In this document: positions 36,681 to 46,314 of the stretch, piece after piece
Layout: each line of letters opens with the position of its first letter
Numbering within the stretch: position 1 is the stretch's first letter
Origin: Neobacillus thermocopriae
GTDB taxonomy: Bacteria; Bacillota; Bacilli; Bacillales; Cytobacillaceae
Direction: 5' to 3'
DNA length: 64,000 nt
NCBI RefSeq assembly: GCF_010975035.1
Contig: NZ_JAAIUV010000009.1
Coordinates: forward strand, 40,966 to 104,965
Program-made: the position numbers and the translations under genes
Notes under the pieces: generated by a model
The model's input: the letters and a program-made list of their open reading frames with translations, nothing else
Databases searched by the model: none
Told to the model about the DNA's origin: nothing

Positions 36681-37994
36681 ATGGCAATTGAACAGATTAA
36701 AATGCCCCAATTGGGCGAAAGTGTTACTGAAGGGACAATCAGTAAATGGCTTGTCTCTGTTGGAGACAAAGTAAATAAATATGATCCACTCGCAGAAGTG
36801 ATGACCGATAAAGTAAATGCAGAAGTTCCGTCTTCCTTTACTGGTGTAATTAAAGAGCTAATTGCAGCAGAAGGAGATACTTTAGCTGTCGGAGAAGTTA
36901 TTTGTACGATTGAGACTGAAGGTGGAGATACTCAGGAAACAAAAGCTGCTGAGAGCCAACAGGAGGGGACTGCCCCTAGTGAGGAAAAACCTGTAAAATC
37001 TACTTCACAAGGGAATAAAGCTCGCTACTCTCCAGCTGTACTTAAGCTTTCTCAAGAACATGGAATTGACTTATCACAAGTGACAGGTACTGGTGCTGGT
37101 GGCCGGATTACGAGAAAAGATTTATTAAAGATTATCGAGTCAGGCAATATTCCGGTTGCTGGAGGACAAACGTCAACACCGGTACAACCTGCTCAAGAGC
37201 AGCCAGTTGAAAAGGAAACTGTTCAGCCTGTGAAACCAAGTCGACCTTCGGAGACAGCAAGTGCATCTTCCGTTAACATTCCGGTTGCGGCTGGAGACGT
37301 GGAAATTCCAGTAACTGGTGTTCGGAAAGCAATTGCAGCGAATATGCTTAGAAGTAAGCATGAAGCTCCTCATGCTTGGACAATGGTCGAAGTGGATGCA
37401 ACCAATCTTGTAGAATATCGTAATTCTGTAAAAGATGAATTCAAGAAAAAAGAAGGATTCAACCTAACATTCTTTGCTTTCTTTGTGAAAGCAGTTGCCC
37501 AAGCCCTGAAAGAATTCCCGCAAATTAATTCTATGTGGGCTGGTGATAAAATCATTCAAAAGAAAGAAATTAATATTTCTATTGCTGTTGCAACTGATGA
37601 TGCTTTATTTGTACCTGTGATTAAAAATGCGGATGAAAAGACGATCAAGGGCATTGCCCGTGAAATTTCTGAACTTGCTAATAAGGTAAGATCCGGAAAG
37701 CTCCGTCCGGAGGATATGCAAGGCGGAACAATTACAGTAAATAACACAGGTTCATTTGGCTCGATTCAATCAATGGGAATTATTAACTACCCGCAAGCAG
37801 CCATTATTCAGGTTGAATCCATTGTGAAACGTCCTGTAGTTATGAATAATGGCATGATTGCTGTTCGTGACATGGTTAACCTATGTATGTCACTTGACCA
37901 TCGTGTGTTGGACGGGCTTGTTTGTGGACGCTTCCTTGCTCGAGTGAAAGAAATTATTGAAAATATGTCAAAATCGAATACTTCAATTTACTAA
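36681..37994 (+). CDS. bkdB: Branched-chain 2-oxoacid dehydrogenase E2
   Basis: A 437-residue dihydrolipoamide acyltransferase. The N-terminal lipoyl domain (1-78) has the lipoyl-Lys in VMTDKVNAEVPS. A linker is followed by the E3-binding domain (about 113-150, YSPAVLKLSQEHGIDL). A Pro/Gln/Ser-rich linker leads to the catalytic domain with the conserved His in MSLDHRVLDG. AGGAGG precedes the ATG. It is the last bkd gene and is closed by a terminator. Confidence 0.97.
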   Translation: MAIEQIKMPQLGESVTEGTISKWLVSVGDKVNKYDPLAEVMTDKVNAEVPSSFTGVIKELIAAEGDTLAVGEVICTIETEGGDTQETKAAESQQEGTAPSEEKPVKSTSQGNKARYSPAVLKLSQEHGIDLSQVTGTGAGGRITRKDLLKIIESGNIPVAGGQTSTPVQPAQEQPVEKETVQPVKPSRPSETASASSVNIPVAAGDVEIPVTGVRKAIAANMLRSKHEAPHAWTMVEVDATNLVEYRNSVKDEFKKKEGFNLTFFAFFVKAVAQALKEFPQINSMWAGDKIIQKKEINISIAVATDDALFVPVIKNADEKTIKGIAREISELANKVRSGKLRPEDMQGGTITVNNTGSFGSIQSMGIINYPQAAIIQVESIVKRPVVMNNGMIAVRDMVNLCMSLDHRVLDGLVCGRFLARVKEIIENMSKSNTSIY

Positions 37995-37998
37995 AACA

Positions 37999-38028
37999 AA
38001 CCGCTACCCAAAGGGTGGCGGTTATTTT
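37999..38028 (+). terminator. Terminator of the bkd operon
   Basis: Stem AACCGCTACCC / GGGTGGCGGTT with an AAA loop, then ATTTTT. Confidence 0.85.
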
Positions 38029-38108
38029 TCATTGATTGAATTTAATAAGTATTCTAAAATAGAATTAATAGAATTTTATTTTAATTTAAAAAATAAAGGG
38101 GGTAGTGG

Positions 38109-39974
38109 GTGTTGGAAAATATTCTGAATCAGACTTTTCCATCCTATAGTTTGGATGATTGGTGCGAAAAGGCTGAGCGGTCGCTCAGGGGCCAAAAGAT
38201 AGAAACTTTGCAAAGTTCTACATATGAAAATATAATTTTGAAACCGCTTTACACTTCTAAGGATGAAAATTCAGTAACACAATATCCCGGTGTAGGAGAT
38301 TATAGAAGAGGGATCAATTCGCTTGGGTATGTAACAAATGAATGGAAGATTGCCCAGCAAATTTCTGCTAACACTCCGGAAGAATTAAAACAAAAGCTTT
38401 ATGATGTGCTTGAAAAAGGACAAACTGCTATTTCATTTCAGATAAACAAAGAAGTAATAGATTATTTCCCGTTTTTTTTAACAGAATTATATAAAAAATA
38501 TCCATTTGCACTGAATACAAAAAGACTTCAGAGGGAAGTGCTGTCTGCACTAGAAAACTTACAATTAAAAACTAAAGATGTCACTGGATATATTGCCAAT
38601 GACCCTATTTCCTTTTTTATTGTGGATGGAGCCATTTCTGAAGAGTTCCTTCAGGATTGGGTTGAAGTTGTTCAACATGCCAATAAAAGTTTTCCAAATT
38701 TACGTACCATTTTAGTTGATACAACCCCTTATCACAATGGTGGAGCAAATGCCGTTCAAGAGCTGGCAGTTGCCATGGCAACAGGGGTATTTTATTTGGA
38801 GCAGTTACTTGATAGTGGAATGGATCTTGAAAATGCTCTTTCAAAGATTATTTTCCAATTCTCGATCGGTAGCAACTTCTTCATGGAATTGGCTAAGCTC
38901 CGGGCAGCACGTGTTATATGGAATCGAGTGACCGAGCTTTATGGTGCTGAGGAAAATGACCGGAAAATGCATATCGCTGCTACCACTTCCTATTTTACGA
39001 AAACAATTCATGATCCACATGTTAATTTGCTTCGAACTGCAAATGAGGCATTTGCTGCGGTTTTAGGTGGGATTCAGTATTTGAATGTGTCACCATTTGA
39101 TGAACTAACTGGATCTACTAGTCTTTCAGAACGAACGGCCCGTAACATTCAGCTAATTTTAAAAGAAGAAGCTCATTTGCAAAAGGTGATTGATCCAGCA
39201 GGTGGGTCTTGGTATATCGAAGCATTGACGAATCAATTAGCGGAAAAAGCATGGGAATTCTTCAAAAAAATCGATGAAAAAGGCGGAATACTTGAATCAC
39301 TTAAAACAAACTGGCTGCAAACTGAAATTGCTATTGTTTTTGAAAAAAAGAATCAAGATATTCAGACTAGAAAGCAAAAACTTATAGGTACAAATGTATA
39401 TGCCAAGCTGGATGAAGTCTTTTCAAGTCAAAAAATTAAAAAGGAAACAACTGATTTGAATGGTTCTTTAATTACAATTGAAGCCATTCCACAGAAGAGA
39501 TTGGCTGAACCGTTTGAGGAACTACGCCTGAAGGCAAAAGAACTAGAGGAAAAATATGGGGTAGTACCAACTGTAGCTATGCTTTGTCTTGGTGAGTTAA
39601 AGCAGCATAAGCCAAGGCTTGATTTTATGAAAGGATTTTTCGCAGCTGGTGGAGTTCATTCTCTTGATAGTCAGCCGATCCATTCCATTGAACAGGCTCG
39701 GGAGTTTGTTACTAATGTTAATTCTCAATTTATTACACTTTGCGGTACAGATGATCTGTATGAATTAATAGGTCATGAGATAGTAAAATCATTAAAATCT
39801 GAAAATTCTAACCTAATTTTTTATCTGGCTGGTCTTCCCGAAAAAGATAAGCAGGATCAATGGCTTGTAGAAGGAATTGAAAAGTTCATCCATATAAAAA
39901 GCAACTGCTATCAAACTGTTAAATCAATTTTAGCAGCCATGGAGGTGACCTTAGTTGAAAAGACAAAAGCCTAA
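38109..39974 (+). CDS. mutA: Methylmalonyl-CoA mutase small subunit
   Basis: A 621-residue MutA-type protein. The N-terminal TIM-barrel-like mutase domain is retained, but the C-terminal region lacks the cobalamin-binding DxHxxG motif, as expected for the non-catalytic small subunit of heterodimeric mutases. GTG 38109 or the next codon TTG 38112 can start it, after AAAGGGGG. Its end overlaps mutB by 20 nt. B. subtilis 168 lacks this gene; it lies just downstream of the bkd terminator. Confidence 0.9.
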   Translation: MLENILNQTFPSYSLDDWCEKAERSLRGQKIETLQSSTYENIILKPLYTSKDENSVTQYPGVGDYRRGINSLGYVTNEWKIAQQISANTPEELKQKLYDVLEKGQTAISFQINKEVIDYFPFFLTELYKKYPFALNTKRLQREVLSALENLQLKTKDVTGYIANDPISFFIVDGAISEEFLQDWVEVVQHANKSFPNLRTILVDTTPYHNGGANAVQELAVAMATGVFYLEQLLDSGMDLENALSKIIFQFSIGSNFFMELAKLRAARVIWNRVTELYGAEENDRKMHIAATTSYFTKTIHDPHVNLLRTANEAFAAVLGGIQYLNVSPFDELTGSTSLSERTARNIQLILKEEAHLQKVIDPAGGSWYIEALTNQLAEKAWEFFKKIDEKGGILESLKTNWLQTEIAIVFEKKNQDIQTRKQKLIGTNVYAKLDEVFSSQKIKKETTDLNGSLITIEAIPQKRLAEPFEELRLKAKELEEKYGVVPTVAMLCLGELKQHKPRLDFMKGFFAAGGVHSLDSQPIHSIEQAREFVTNVNSQFITLCGTDDLYELIGHEIVKSLKSENSNLIFYLAGLPEKDKQDQWLVEGIEKFIHIKSNCYQTVKSILAAMEVTLVEKTKA

Positions 39975-42153
39975 TTTTCAACAAGCAGCATTGTTTAATG
40001 AACAGTCATCTATATCAGAACAAGAGTGGAAAGACAAAGTGGACAAGGAAATTGCTGCTTCCATTGATGAGTTATTGTTTGAAACAAATGAACAAATTAA
40101 ATTAAAGCCACTTTATACAAAGAAAGATCGCGATGGTTTGGAACATCTTGATCACTTACCTGGTCTACCTCCATATACACGTGGGCCTTATCCGACTATG
40201 TATGTCAATCGTCCGTGGACAGTGAGACAGTATGCAGGATTTTCAACTGCAGAAGAAAGCAATGCATTTTACCGCAGGAATTTAGCCATGGGACAAAAGG
40301 GATTATCGGTCGCATTCGACTTGGCCACCCATAGGGGCTATGATTCGGATCACCCGCGTGTAATTGGAGATGTTGGAAAAGCGGGTGTTGCTATTGATTC
40401 TGTTCTTGATATGAAAACCTTGTTTGAAGGTATTCCTTTAGACCAAATGTCTGTATCGATGACTATGAATGGAGCTGTTCTTCCTATTCTTGCTTTTTTT
40501 ATTGTCACGGCAGAAGAGCAAGGGGTCAGTCAGGAAAAGCTGGCCGGTACTATTCAAAATGATATTTTAAAAGAATACATGGTTCGTAACACCTATATTT
40601 ATCCACCTGAAATGTCAATGAAAATTATTGCTGATATTTTTGAGTATACATCAAAGTACATGCCGAAGTTTAATAGTATCAGTATTTCTGGCTATCATAT
40701 GCAAGAGGCTGGTGCCCCTGCTGACATTGAATTAGCTTATACTCTTGCGGATGGGTTAGAGTATGTTAGAACCGGATTGAAAGCGGGGATTGATATAGAC
40801 TCATTTGCCCCTAGACTGTCATTTTTCTGGGCGATTGGCATGAATTATTTTATGGAAGTTGCCAAAATGAGGGCTGGTAGATTTATTTGGGCAAAAATGA
40901 TGAAATCTTTTAATCCGAAAAATGAAAAATCAATGGCTTTAAGGACTCACTCACAAACTTCTGGATGGAGCTTAACAGAGCAGGATCCATTTAATAATGT
41001 GACCCGAACATTGATTGAAGCTCATGCTGCTGCTATGGGTCATACTCAATCTCTGCATACAAACGCCTTGGACGAGGCGATTGCCTTGCCAACTGATTTC
41101 TCTGCAAGAATTGCTAGGAATACTCAGTTATTTTTGCAAGAGGAAACTGGAATTACAAAAGTCATTGACCCATGGGCTGGCTCGTATTATGTTGAAAAAC
41201 TAACAAACGAATTAATACAACGTGCTTGGAAACATATCGAAGAGATTGAACAACTGGGAGGAATGGCGAAAGCAATTGAAACTGGACTACCTAAAATGCG
41301 AATTGAAGAAGCGGCTGCTAGAAGACAAGCACAAATTGATTCAGGAATGGAAACAATTATTGGAGTTAATCGTTATCGTCTGGAAAGGGAAGAAGCGATT
41401 GATATTTTAGATATCGATAATACGGCTGTCCGCCTTAAGCAAATTGAGAAATTGAAAATGTTAAAAGGAAATCGTGATGCTGATAAAGTTGAAGAAGCAT
41501 TAAATGCATTAACCGAGGCAGCAGCGACTGGAAAGAAAAATTTGCTGGAAATGGCCGTACAGGCGGCACGAGTTAGAGCTACATTAGGTGAAATTTCTGA
41601 TGCAATTGAAAAGGTGGCTGGAAGACATAAGGCAGTCATTCGCTCTATCAGCGGGGTTTACAATACGGCTTATAATAATGAAGAGGAAATTGCCATTGTT
41701 AAGAAAATGACTGATGAATTTCTAGAAAATGAGGGACGGAGACCGAGAATTTTAATAGCTAAAATGGGGCAGGATGGTCATGATCGGGGGGCAAAAGTAG
41801 TAGCAACTGCCTTTAGTGATCTTGGCTTTGATGTGGATATTGGTCCTTTATTCCAAACCCCTGAAGAAACCGCACTTCAAGCTGTAGAAAACGATGTCCA
41901 TGTAATTGGCATGAGTTCCCTTGCTGCTGGTCATAAAACCCTACTACCACAGCTTGTGGCAGAGCTAAAAAAGCTTGGACGTGAAGATATTCTAGTTGTT
42001 GTAGGGGGAGTCATCCCAGCCCAGGATTATCAATTCCTGTATGACAATGGAGCTGCAGCTATTTTTGGGCCAGGAACCATTATCCCGGTTTCTGCTCAAA
42101 AGGTAATCAAGGAAATATATAAAAAACTGGGCTATGAGGAAGTGGATCAGTAA
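39955..42153 (+). CDS. mutB: Methylmalonyl-CoA mutase large subunit
   Basis: A 732-residue adenosylcobalamin-dependent mutase interconverting (R)-methylmalonyl-CoA and succinyl-CoA. The catalytic barrel includes [16 protein letters not shown] and [16 protein letters not shown]. The C-terminal B12 domain has [12 protein letters not shown] (DxHxxG, near residue 607), [11 protein letters not shown] and a final GPGT. TTG start with GGAGGTGA 6 nt upstream, inside the end of mutA. Its last base is shared with the first of meaB. Confidence 0.97.
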   Translation: MKRQKPNFQQAALFNEQSSISEQEWKDKVDKEIAASIDELLFETNEQIKLKPLYTKKDRDGLEHLDHLPGLPPYTRGPYPTMYVNRPWTVRQYAGFSTAEESNAFYRRNLAMGQKGLSVAFDLATHRGYDSDHPRVIGDVGKAGVAIDSVLDMKTLFEGIPLDQMSVSMTMNGAVLPILAFFIVTAEEQGVSQEKLAGTIQNDILKEYMVRNTYIYPPEMSMKIIADIFEYTSKYMPKFNSISISGYHMQEAGAPADIELAYTLADGLEYVRTGLKAGIDIDSFAPRLSFFWAIGMNYFMEVAKMRAGRFIWAKMMKSFNPKNEKSMALRTHSQTSGWSLTEQDPFNNVTRTLIEAHAAAMGHTQSLHTNALDEAIALPTDFSARIARNTQLFLQEETGITKVIDPWAGSYYVEKLTNELIQRAWKHIEEIEQLGGMAKAIETGLPKMRIEEAAARRQAQIDSGMETIIGVNRYRLEREEAIDILDIDNTAVRLKQIEKLKMLKGNRDADKVEEALNALTEAAATGKKNLLEMAVQAARVRATLGEISDAIEKVAGRHKAVIRSISGVYNTAYNNEEEIAIVKKMTDEFLENEGRRPRILIAKMGQDGHDRGAKVVATAFSDLGFDVDIGPLFQTPEETALQAVENDVHVIGMSSLAAGHKTLLPQLVAELKKLGREDILVVVGGVIPAQDYQFLYDNGAAAIFGPGTIIPVSAQKVIKEIYKKLGYEEVDQ

Positions 42154-43277
42154 TGTCTATGGATCAAAGGCCAGAATGGAGTGATCCCAATAAGCCTGAT
42201 CAATGTTCAAGTTTCATTAGAAAAGGAGATGGTCAGGAAAACCAGCCGGTTTCTATACAAAAATATTCTCGTTTTCAAAAACAGAAGTCAACAGAACCTA
42301 CTGTACAAGAACTTTATGAGGGCGTGTTAAAGGGAGACAGGAGCTTACTTGCGCGAGCCATTACATTAGTAGAGAGTAATGCGGAGCGGCATTTTCAGAA
42401 ATCCCAGCAGCTCTTGCAATTGCTATTACCTCATACCGGAAAAGCAATACGGGTCGGTATCACAGGGGTTCCTGGTGCGGGGAAAAGCACCTTTATTGAA
42501 GCATTCGGAACCTATCTTTGTGGGCTCGGCCTTCGTATCGCTGTCCTGGCGATTGACCCAAGCTCTAGCATCAGTGGAGGAAGTATTCTTGGTGATAAGA
42601 CACGAATGGAACAGTTAGCAAGAAATCCTCATGCTTTTATCCGTCCATCACCAACAGCTGGGAAGCTTGGCGGCGTTCATCGCAAAACAAGAGAAGCTAT
42701 GCTTATTTGTGAGGCGGCTGGTTTTGATGTCATCTTAATTGAAACAGTTGGAGTCGGCCAAAGTGAGGTTATCATTCGGGATATGGTTGACTTTTTCATG
42801 CTCCTGGTTTTGACAGGTGCTGGTGACGAATTACAAGGCATGAAAAAAGGAATCATGGAACTCGCTGATGCTATTATTGTCCATAAAGCAGATGGAGATA
42901 ATAAATTAATCGCAGAAAAGACGAAAAGAGAATATAATCGAATTCTGCATTTCCTCCAACCCGCTACAAGAGGATGGCAGACAAAAGCATATACATGTTC
43001 TTCCTTGACTAAGGAAGGAATCGGTGATATTTGGAAAGTAATCCGAACTTTTGAGCAAAAAGGAAAAGCTTCCGGGGTTTTTGAAGAAAGAAGAAAAAGC
43101 CAATCAAGAGAATGGATGTATTCAATGATTACAGACCATCTTCATTATCAGTTTTATCAGCATCCTGATGTTAAAAATCAGCTGCCAAAATTGGAGAATG
43201 AAGTCATTGCGGGGGATATAACTGTAGCTACGGCCGTAGAAAAACTGTTTCAACTTTTTCTTGATCGTAAAAACTGA
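42153..43277 (+). CDS. meaB: MeaB/ArgK-family GTPase chaperone of methylmalonyl-CoA mutase
   Basis: A 374-residue G3E GTPase that gates cobalamin loading and protects the mutase. Walker A GVPGAGKST begins near residue 105, followed by VLAIDPSSSISGGSILGDKTRM and VETVGVGQSE-type switch motifs. The first 50 residues form a polar N-terminal extension before the conserved domain. Its ATG overlaps the mutB stop (TAATG), indicating translational coupling. Confidence 0.94.
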   Translation: MSMDQRPEWSDPNKPDQCSSFIRKGDGQENQPVSIQKYSRFQKQKSTEPTVQELYEGVLKGDRSLLARAITLVESNAERHFQKSQQLLQLLLPHTGKAIRVGITGVPGAGKSTFIEAFGTYLCGLGLRIAVLAIDPSSSISGGSILGDKTRMEQLARNPHAFIRPSPTAGKLGGVHRKTREAMLICEAAGFDVILIETVGVGQSEVIIRDMVDFFMLLVLTGAGDELQGMKKGIMELADAIIVHKADGDNKLIAEKTKREYNRILHFLQPATRGWQTKAYTCSSLTKEGIGDIWKVIRTFEQKGKASGVFEERRKSQSREWMYSMITDHLHYQFYQHPDVKNQLPKLENEVIAGDITVATAVEKLFQLFLDRKN

Positions 43278-43308
43278 AACAGCCTTTATTGGGAAGTAAC
43301 TTAAAAAA

Positions 43309-43338
43309 TTGTAATATTGATATATTAACTGTTATGAT
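43309..43338 (+). promoter_or_regulatory. Candidate sigma-A promoter of brxB
   Basis: TTGTAA (43309-43314), 18-nt spacer and TATGAT (43333-43338) lie 30 nt before the brxB start. Confidence 0.55.
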
Positions 43339-43368
43339 GTAGGTATAAGTTGTTTAGGAGTGATTTCA

Positions 43369-43806
43369 GTGAGCATGGATTTTAATATTTTCATGAATGA
43401 TGTGGTTCGCCAGGCACGTCAAGAAATGATCGATGCAGGTTATGAAGAACTAAAAACCCCAGAGGATGTGGAAAAGGCTTTTGCAAGAAAAGGCACCACA
43501 TTAGTGATGATTAATTCTGTATGCGGTTGTGCCGGTGGGATTGCCCGCCCTGCAGCAGCCCACTCCATTCATTATGATAAGCGGCCAGATTATCTAGTAA
43601 CTGTTTTTGCTGGCCAGGATAAGGAAGCAACAGCAGCTGCACGAAGCTATTTTACTGGTTACCCACCATCTTCCCCTTCTTTTGCCTTATTAAAAGATGG
43701 TAAGATTTGTTCAATGATCGAAAGACACGAAATTGAAGGTAGTGATCCGGCAACTGTAGTTGCCAAGCTGCAACAAGAATTTGATAAATATTGTGAAGAA
43801 ATATAA
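43369..43806 (+). CDS. brxB: Bacilliredoxin BrxB (YqiW)
   Basis: A 145-residue DUF1094 bacilliredoxin that removes bacillithiol from oxidised proteins. The active-site motif CGC is in [18 protein letters not shown] 43369 has AGGAGTGA 7 nt upstream and gives the same length as B. subtilis YqiW; earlier or later starts fit less well. Bacillithiol-based redox control can therefore be expected in this organism. Confidence 0.96.
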   Translation: MSMDFNIFMNDVVRQARQEMIDAGYEELKTPEDVEKAFARKGTTLVMINSVCGCAGGIARPAAAHSIHYDKRPDYLVTVFAGQDKEATAAARSYFTGYPPSSPSFALLKDGKICSMIERHEIEGSDPATVVAKLQQEFDKYCEEI

Positions 43807-43812
43807 TGAATT

Positions 43813-43848
43813 AAAGGACCATTCCCATTTTCATGGGTGGTCCTTTTT
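43813..43848 (+). terminator. Terminator after brxB
   Basis: Stem AAAGGACCA / TGGTCCTTT with inner CCCAT / ATGGG pairing, a TT bulge, and a TTTTT tail. Confidence 0.88.
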
Positions 43849-43939
43849 AAGTTCAGATATTAAAAAATATAGGGTTGAATAGAAGGGAACAATAAAAAAT
43901 ATTTGAGGAATTGGCAAAAAAAAAAAAACATAGAGTGAT

Positions 43940-43969
43940 AAAAACAGAGGGACTGTTGTATTAACAGTC
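43940..43969 (-). terminator. Terminator after prli42
   Basis: Stem GACTGTT / AACAGTC (43951-43957 / 43963-43969) lies just past the prli42 stop on the reverse strand and is followed there by CTGTTTTT. T-runs also follow on the forward strand. An A13 tract sits nearby at about 43917-43929. Confidence 0.7.
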
Positions 43970-43979
43970 TTTTAATTTT

Positions 43980-44078
43980 TTATGAGAGAAATTGCCCAAT
44001 ACCTACTAGGAGGGTAGAGGCAAGCATTGCAAGTAACATTAAATAAACAATAACTTTACGTGTTTTCTTATTTTTCAA
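43980..44078 (-). CDS. prli42: Prli42-like stressosome-associated membrane miniprotein
   Basis: A 32-residue protein: a basic N-terminus MKNKKTRKV followed by one hydrophobic helix (about 9-30). TTG start with a perfect AGGAGG 8 nt upstream, and a terminator behind it. Length, basic head and single helix match Prli42, which in Listeria anchors the stressosome to the membrane. The similarity is from memory of the family and the protein is very short, so the name is likely but not certain. Confidence 0.78.
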   Translation of the reverse strand: MKNKKTRKVIVYLMLLAMLASTLLVGIGQFLS

Positions 44079-44238
44079 ATTGAATACCTCCTGAAAACAA
44101 TGGGTTTGTCTATATTGTACTTGGAAAAGGACAATTGAACAATGGAACAAGCTTTTAAAATCAGGAAGGATTTTATTAACTTTTTCACGAATACATTAAG
44201 TGTCGAATTTTATATTAATTTGGAACAGAGGGGTTTAA

Positions 44239-44652
44239 ATGATAAAAAAAGTCGACCATATTGGCATAGCTGTGAAATCACTTGATGGTGCTCTTCCATT
44301 TTATACAGAAGTATTGCAGCTACCGTTGATTGGGATTGAAGAGGTGGAGAGTCAAAAGGTAAAGGTTGCATTTATCAAAGCAGGTGAAACCAAGCTTGAG
44401 CTACTAGAACCTACCTCCGCTGATAGTCCAATTGCTAAATTTATCGAAAAACGTGGGGAAGGTATTCACCATTTGGCCTTGGGAGTGGAATCGATCGAGG
44501 AGAGAATTCGTGAAATGTCGGAAAAAGGTATCCGTATGATTGATGAACATCCTAGGCCAGGAGCGGGAGGAGCTGAAATCGCCTTCATGCATCCAAAAGC
44601 AGCTTCAGGTGTTTTAGTCGAGCTATGTGAAAAGAAAGTGAAAAAGGGGTAA
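44239..44652 (+). CDS. mce: Methylmalonyl-CoA epimerase
   Basis: A 137-residue vicinal-oxygen-chelate protein. The two betaalphabetabetabeta modules carry metal ligands His in [10 protein letters not shown], His in GIHHLALGV and Glu in LVELCEK. It interconverts (S)- and (R)-methylmalonyl-CoA, linking the carboxylase product to the mutase substrate. It lies 5 nt upstream of yqjD; B. subtilis yqjC is the positional counterpart. GAGGGG precedes the ATG. Confidence 0.93.
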   Translation: MIKKVDHIGIAVKSLDGALPFYTEVLQLPLIGIEEVESQKVKVAFIKAGETKLELLEPTSADSPIAKFIEKRGEGIHHLALGVESIEERIREMSEKGIRMIDEHPRPGAGGAEIAFMHPKAASGVLVELCEKKVKKG

Positions 44653-44657
44653 CAAAA

Positions 44658-46205
44658 ATGGACATCTACGAGAAAATAAATGAATTATATGACCGACGTC
44701 GGGAAGTGGAACTTGGCGGCGGTGATGAACGAATTGAAAAACAGCATGAAAAAGGAAAACTTACTGCCAGAGAAAGAATTGAGCTTTTAGTAGATAAAGG
44801 AACGTTTGTAGAGCTTAATCCATTTATCGAGCATCGGACTACTGATTTTGGTATGGGTGAACAAAAGGGCCCTGGAGACGGAGTTGTCACCGGTTACGGA
44901 AAGGTGAATGGCCGTCCAATCTACTTGTTCTCTCAAGACTTTACTGTTTTTGGCGGGGCTCTAGGTGAAATGCATGCTAAAAAAATTGCGAATGTTATGG
45001 ATTTAGCAGCGAAAAATGGGACACCTTTTGTCGGATTGAATGATTCTGGAGGAGCACGGATTCAGGAGGGTGTCGTCTCTTTAGATGGTTATGGACATAT
45101 TTTTTACCGTAATTCAATTTATTCAGGTGTCATCCCACAAATCTCTGTTATTATGGGTCCGTGTGCGGGTGGAGCAGTTTACTCACCTGCCATTACCGAT
45201 TTTGTCATTATGGTGGAAAAAACAAGCCAAATGTTTATAACCGGTCCGAAAGTAATTGAAACCGTTACCGGTGAGAAAATCAGTGCCGAAGATCTTGGGG
45301 GGGCTGCCGTACATAACTCTATTAGTGGTAATGCGCATTTTAGTGCTGCAACAGAAGAAGAGGCACTCATGACAGTTCGTAAACTATTAAGCTATTTACC
45401 ACAAAACAATGAGGAAAAGCCACCAAAGGTTCAAATGAAGGATGAAGATGATTACCGTCCGGACTTAACCGATGTTATTCCATTTGATGCCGTTAGGCCA
45501 TACGATGTCCGTACTGTCATTGAGCAAGTAGTGGATCCAGAGTCCTTTATGGAAATTCAGCGGGATTTTGCCAAAAATATTGTTGTAGGATTTGCTAGAG
45601 TTAAAGGAGAGACAGTAGGACTTGTTTGTAATCAGCCAAAAGTGATGGCAGGCGGATTGGATATCGATTCTTCCGATAAAGCAGCGCGTTTTATTCGTAC
45701 TTGTGATTCCTTTAATATTCCTATTATTACATTTGAAGATGTGACCGGTTTCTTCCCGGGTGTCAAACAAGAACATGGTGGTATCATTCGTCATGGAGCA
45801 AAAATTTTGTATGCCTATTCAGAAGCAACCGTACCTAAATTGACTATTATTTTGCGGAAAGCATATGGTGGCGCTTATGTAGCGCTAAACAGTAAATCTA
45901 TTGGTGCTGATTTAGTATTTGCCTGGCCGAACGCGGAAATTGCCGTAATGGGGCCGCAGGGAGCAGCCAATATTATTTTTGCCAAAGAAATTCAGAATAG
46001 TGAAAATCCGGAGCAGACTAGGCAGCAAAAGATTGAAGAGTATCGAAAAAAATTTGCTAATCCATATGTGGCTGCTGCTAGAGGGATGGTCGATGATGTC
46101 ATTGATCCACGGGAGACACGAATGAAAATTATCCAAGCTTTAGATATGCTTCGGAATAAAAAAGAATCACGTCCTAATAAAAAACATGGAAATATTCCGT
46201 TATAA
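44658..46205 (+). CDS. yqjD: Acyl-CoA (propionyl-CoA) carboxylase carboxyltransferase YqjD
   Basis: A 515-residue biotin-dependent carboxyltransferase beta subunit. The N-half acyl-CoA and C-half carboxybiotin crotonase-like domains are seen, with GGARIQEGV, MGPCAGGAVYSPAITDF and AYGGAYVALNSK. Propionyl-CoA is the likely substrate given mce and mutAB nearby. No biotin carboxylase or carrier gene adjoins it, so a partner must come from elsewhere (AccB/AccC in this window, or another set). It forms a two-gene unit with mce. Confidence 0.93.
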   Translation: MDIYEKINELYDRRREVELGGGDERIEKQHEKGKLTARERIELLVDKGTFVELNPFIEHRTTDFGMGEQKGPGDGVVTGYGKVNGRPIYLFSQDFTVFGGALGEMHAKKIANVMDLAAKNGTPFVGLNDSGGARIQEGVVSLDGYGHIFYRNSIYSGVIPQISVIMGPCAGGAVYSPAITDFVIMVEKTSQMFITGPKVIETVTGEKISAEDLGGAAVHNSISGNAHFSAATEEEALMTVRKLLSYLPQNNEEKPPKVQMKDEDDYRPDLTDVIPFDAVRPYDVRTVIEQVVDPESFMEIQRDFAKNIVVGFARVKGETVGLVCNQPKVMAGGLDIDSSDKAARFIRTCDSFNIPIITFEDVTGFFPGVKQEHGGIIRHGAKILYAYSEATVPKLTIILRKAYGGAYVALNSKSIGADLVFAWPNAEIAVMGPQGAANIIFAKEIQNSENPEQTRQQKIEEYRKKFANPYVAAARGMVDDVIDPRETRMKIIQALDMLRNKKESRPNKKHGNIPL

Positions 46206-46227
46206 AAAAATCCACTTATGGAAAACG

Positions 46228-46252
46228 GCGGGCTATATGCTCGCTTTTATTT
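46228..46252 (+). terminator. Terminator after mce-yqjD
   Basis: 6-bp GC-rich stem GCGGGC / GCTCGC (one wobble), loop TATAT and tail TTTTATTT. Confidence 0.75.
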
Positions 46253-46314
46253 GATGGTAATCAGAGGAAAAGGTATACTAGAAAAGTGAATACATAGTTT
46301 GGAGGGTTCGCCAA

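Noticed and set aside
43917..43929. A-tract of about 13 bases as a phase-variable switch
   Set aside because: It lies in a non-coding gap well outside any promoter or reading frame, so slippage would have no obvious effect.
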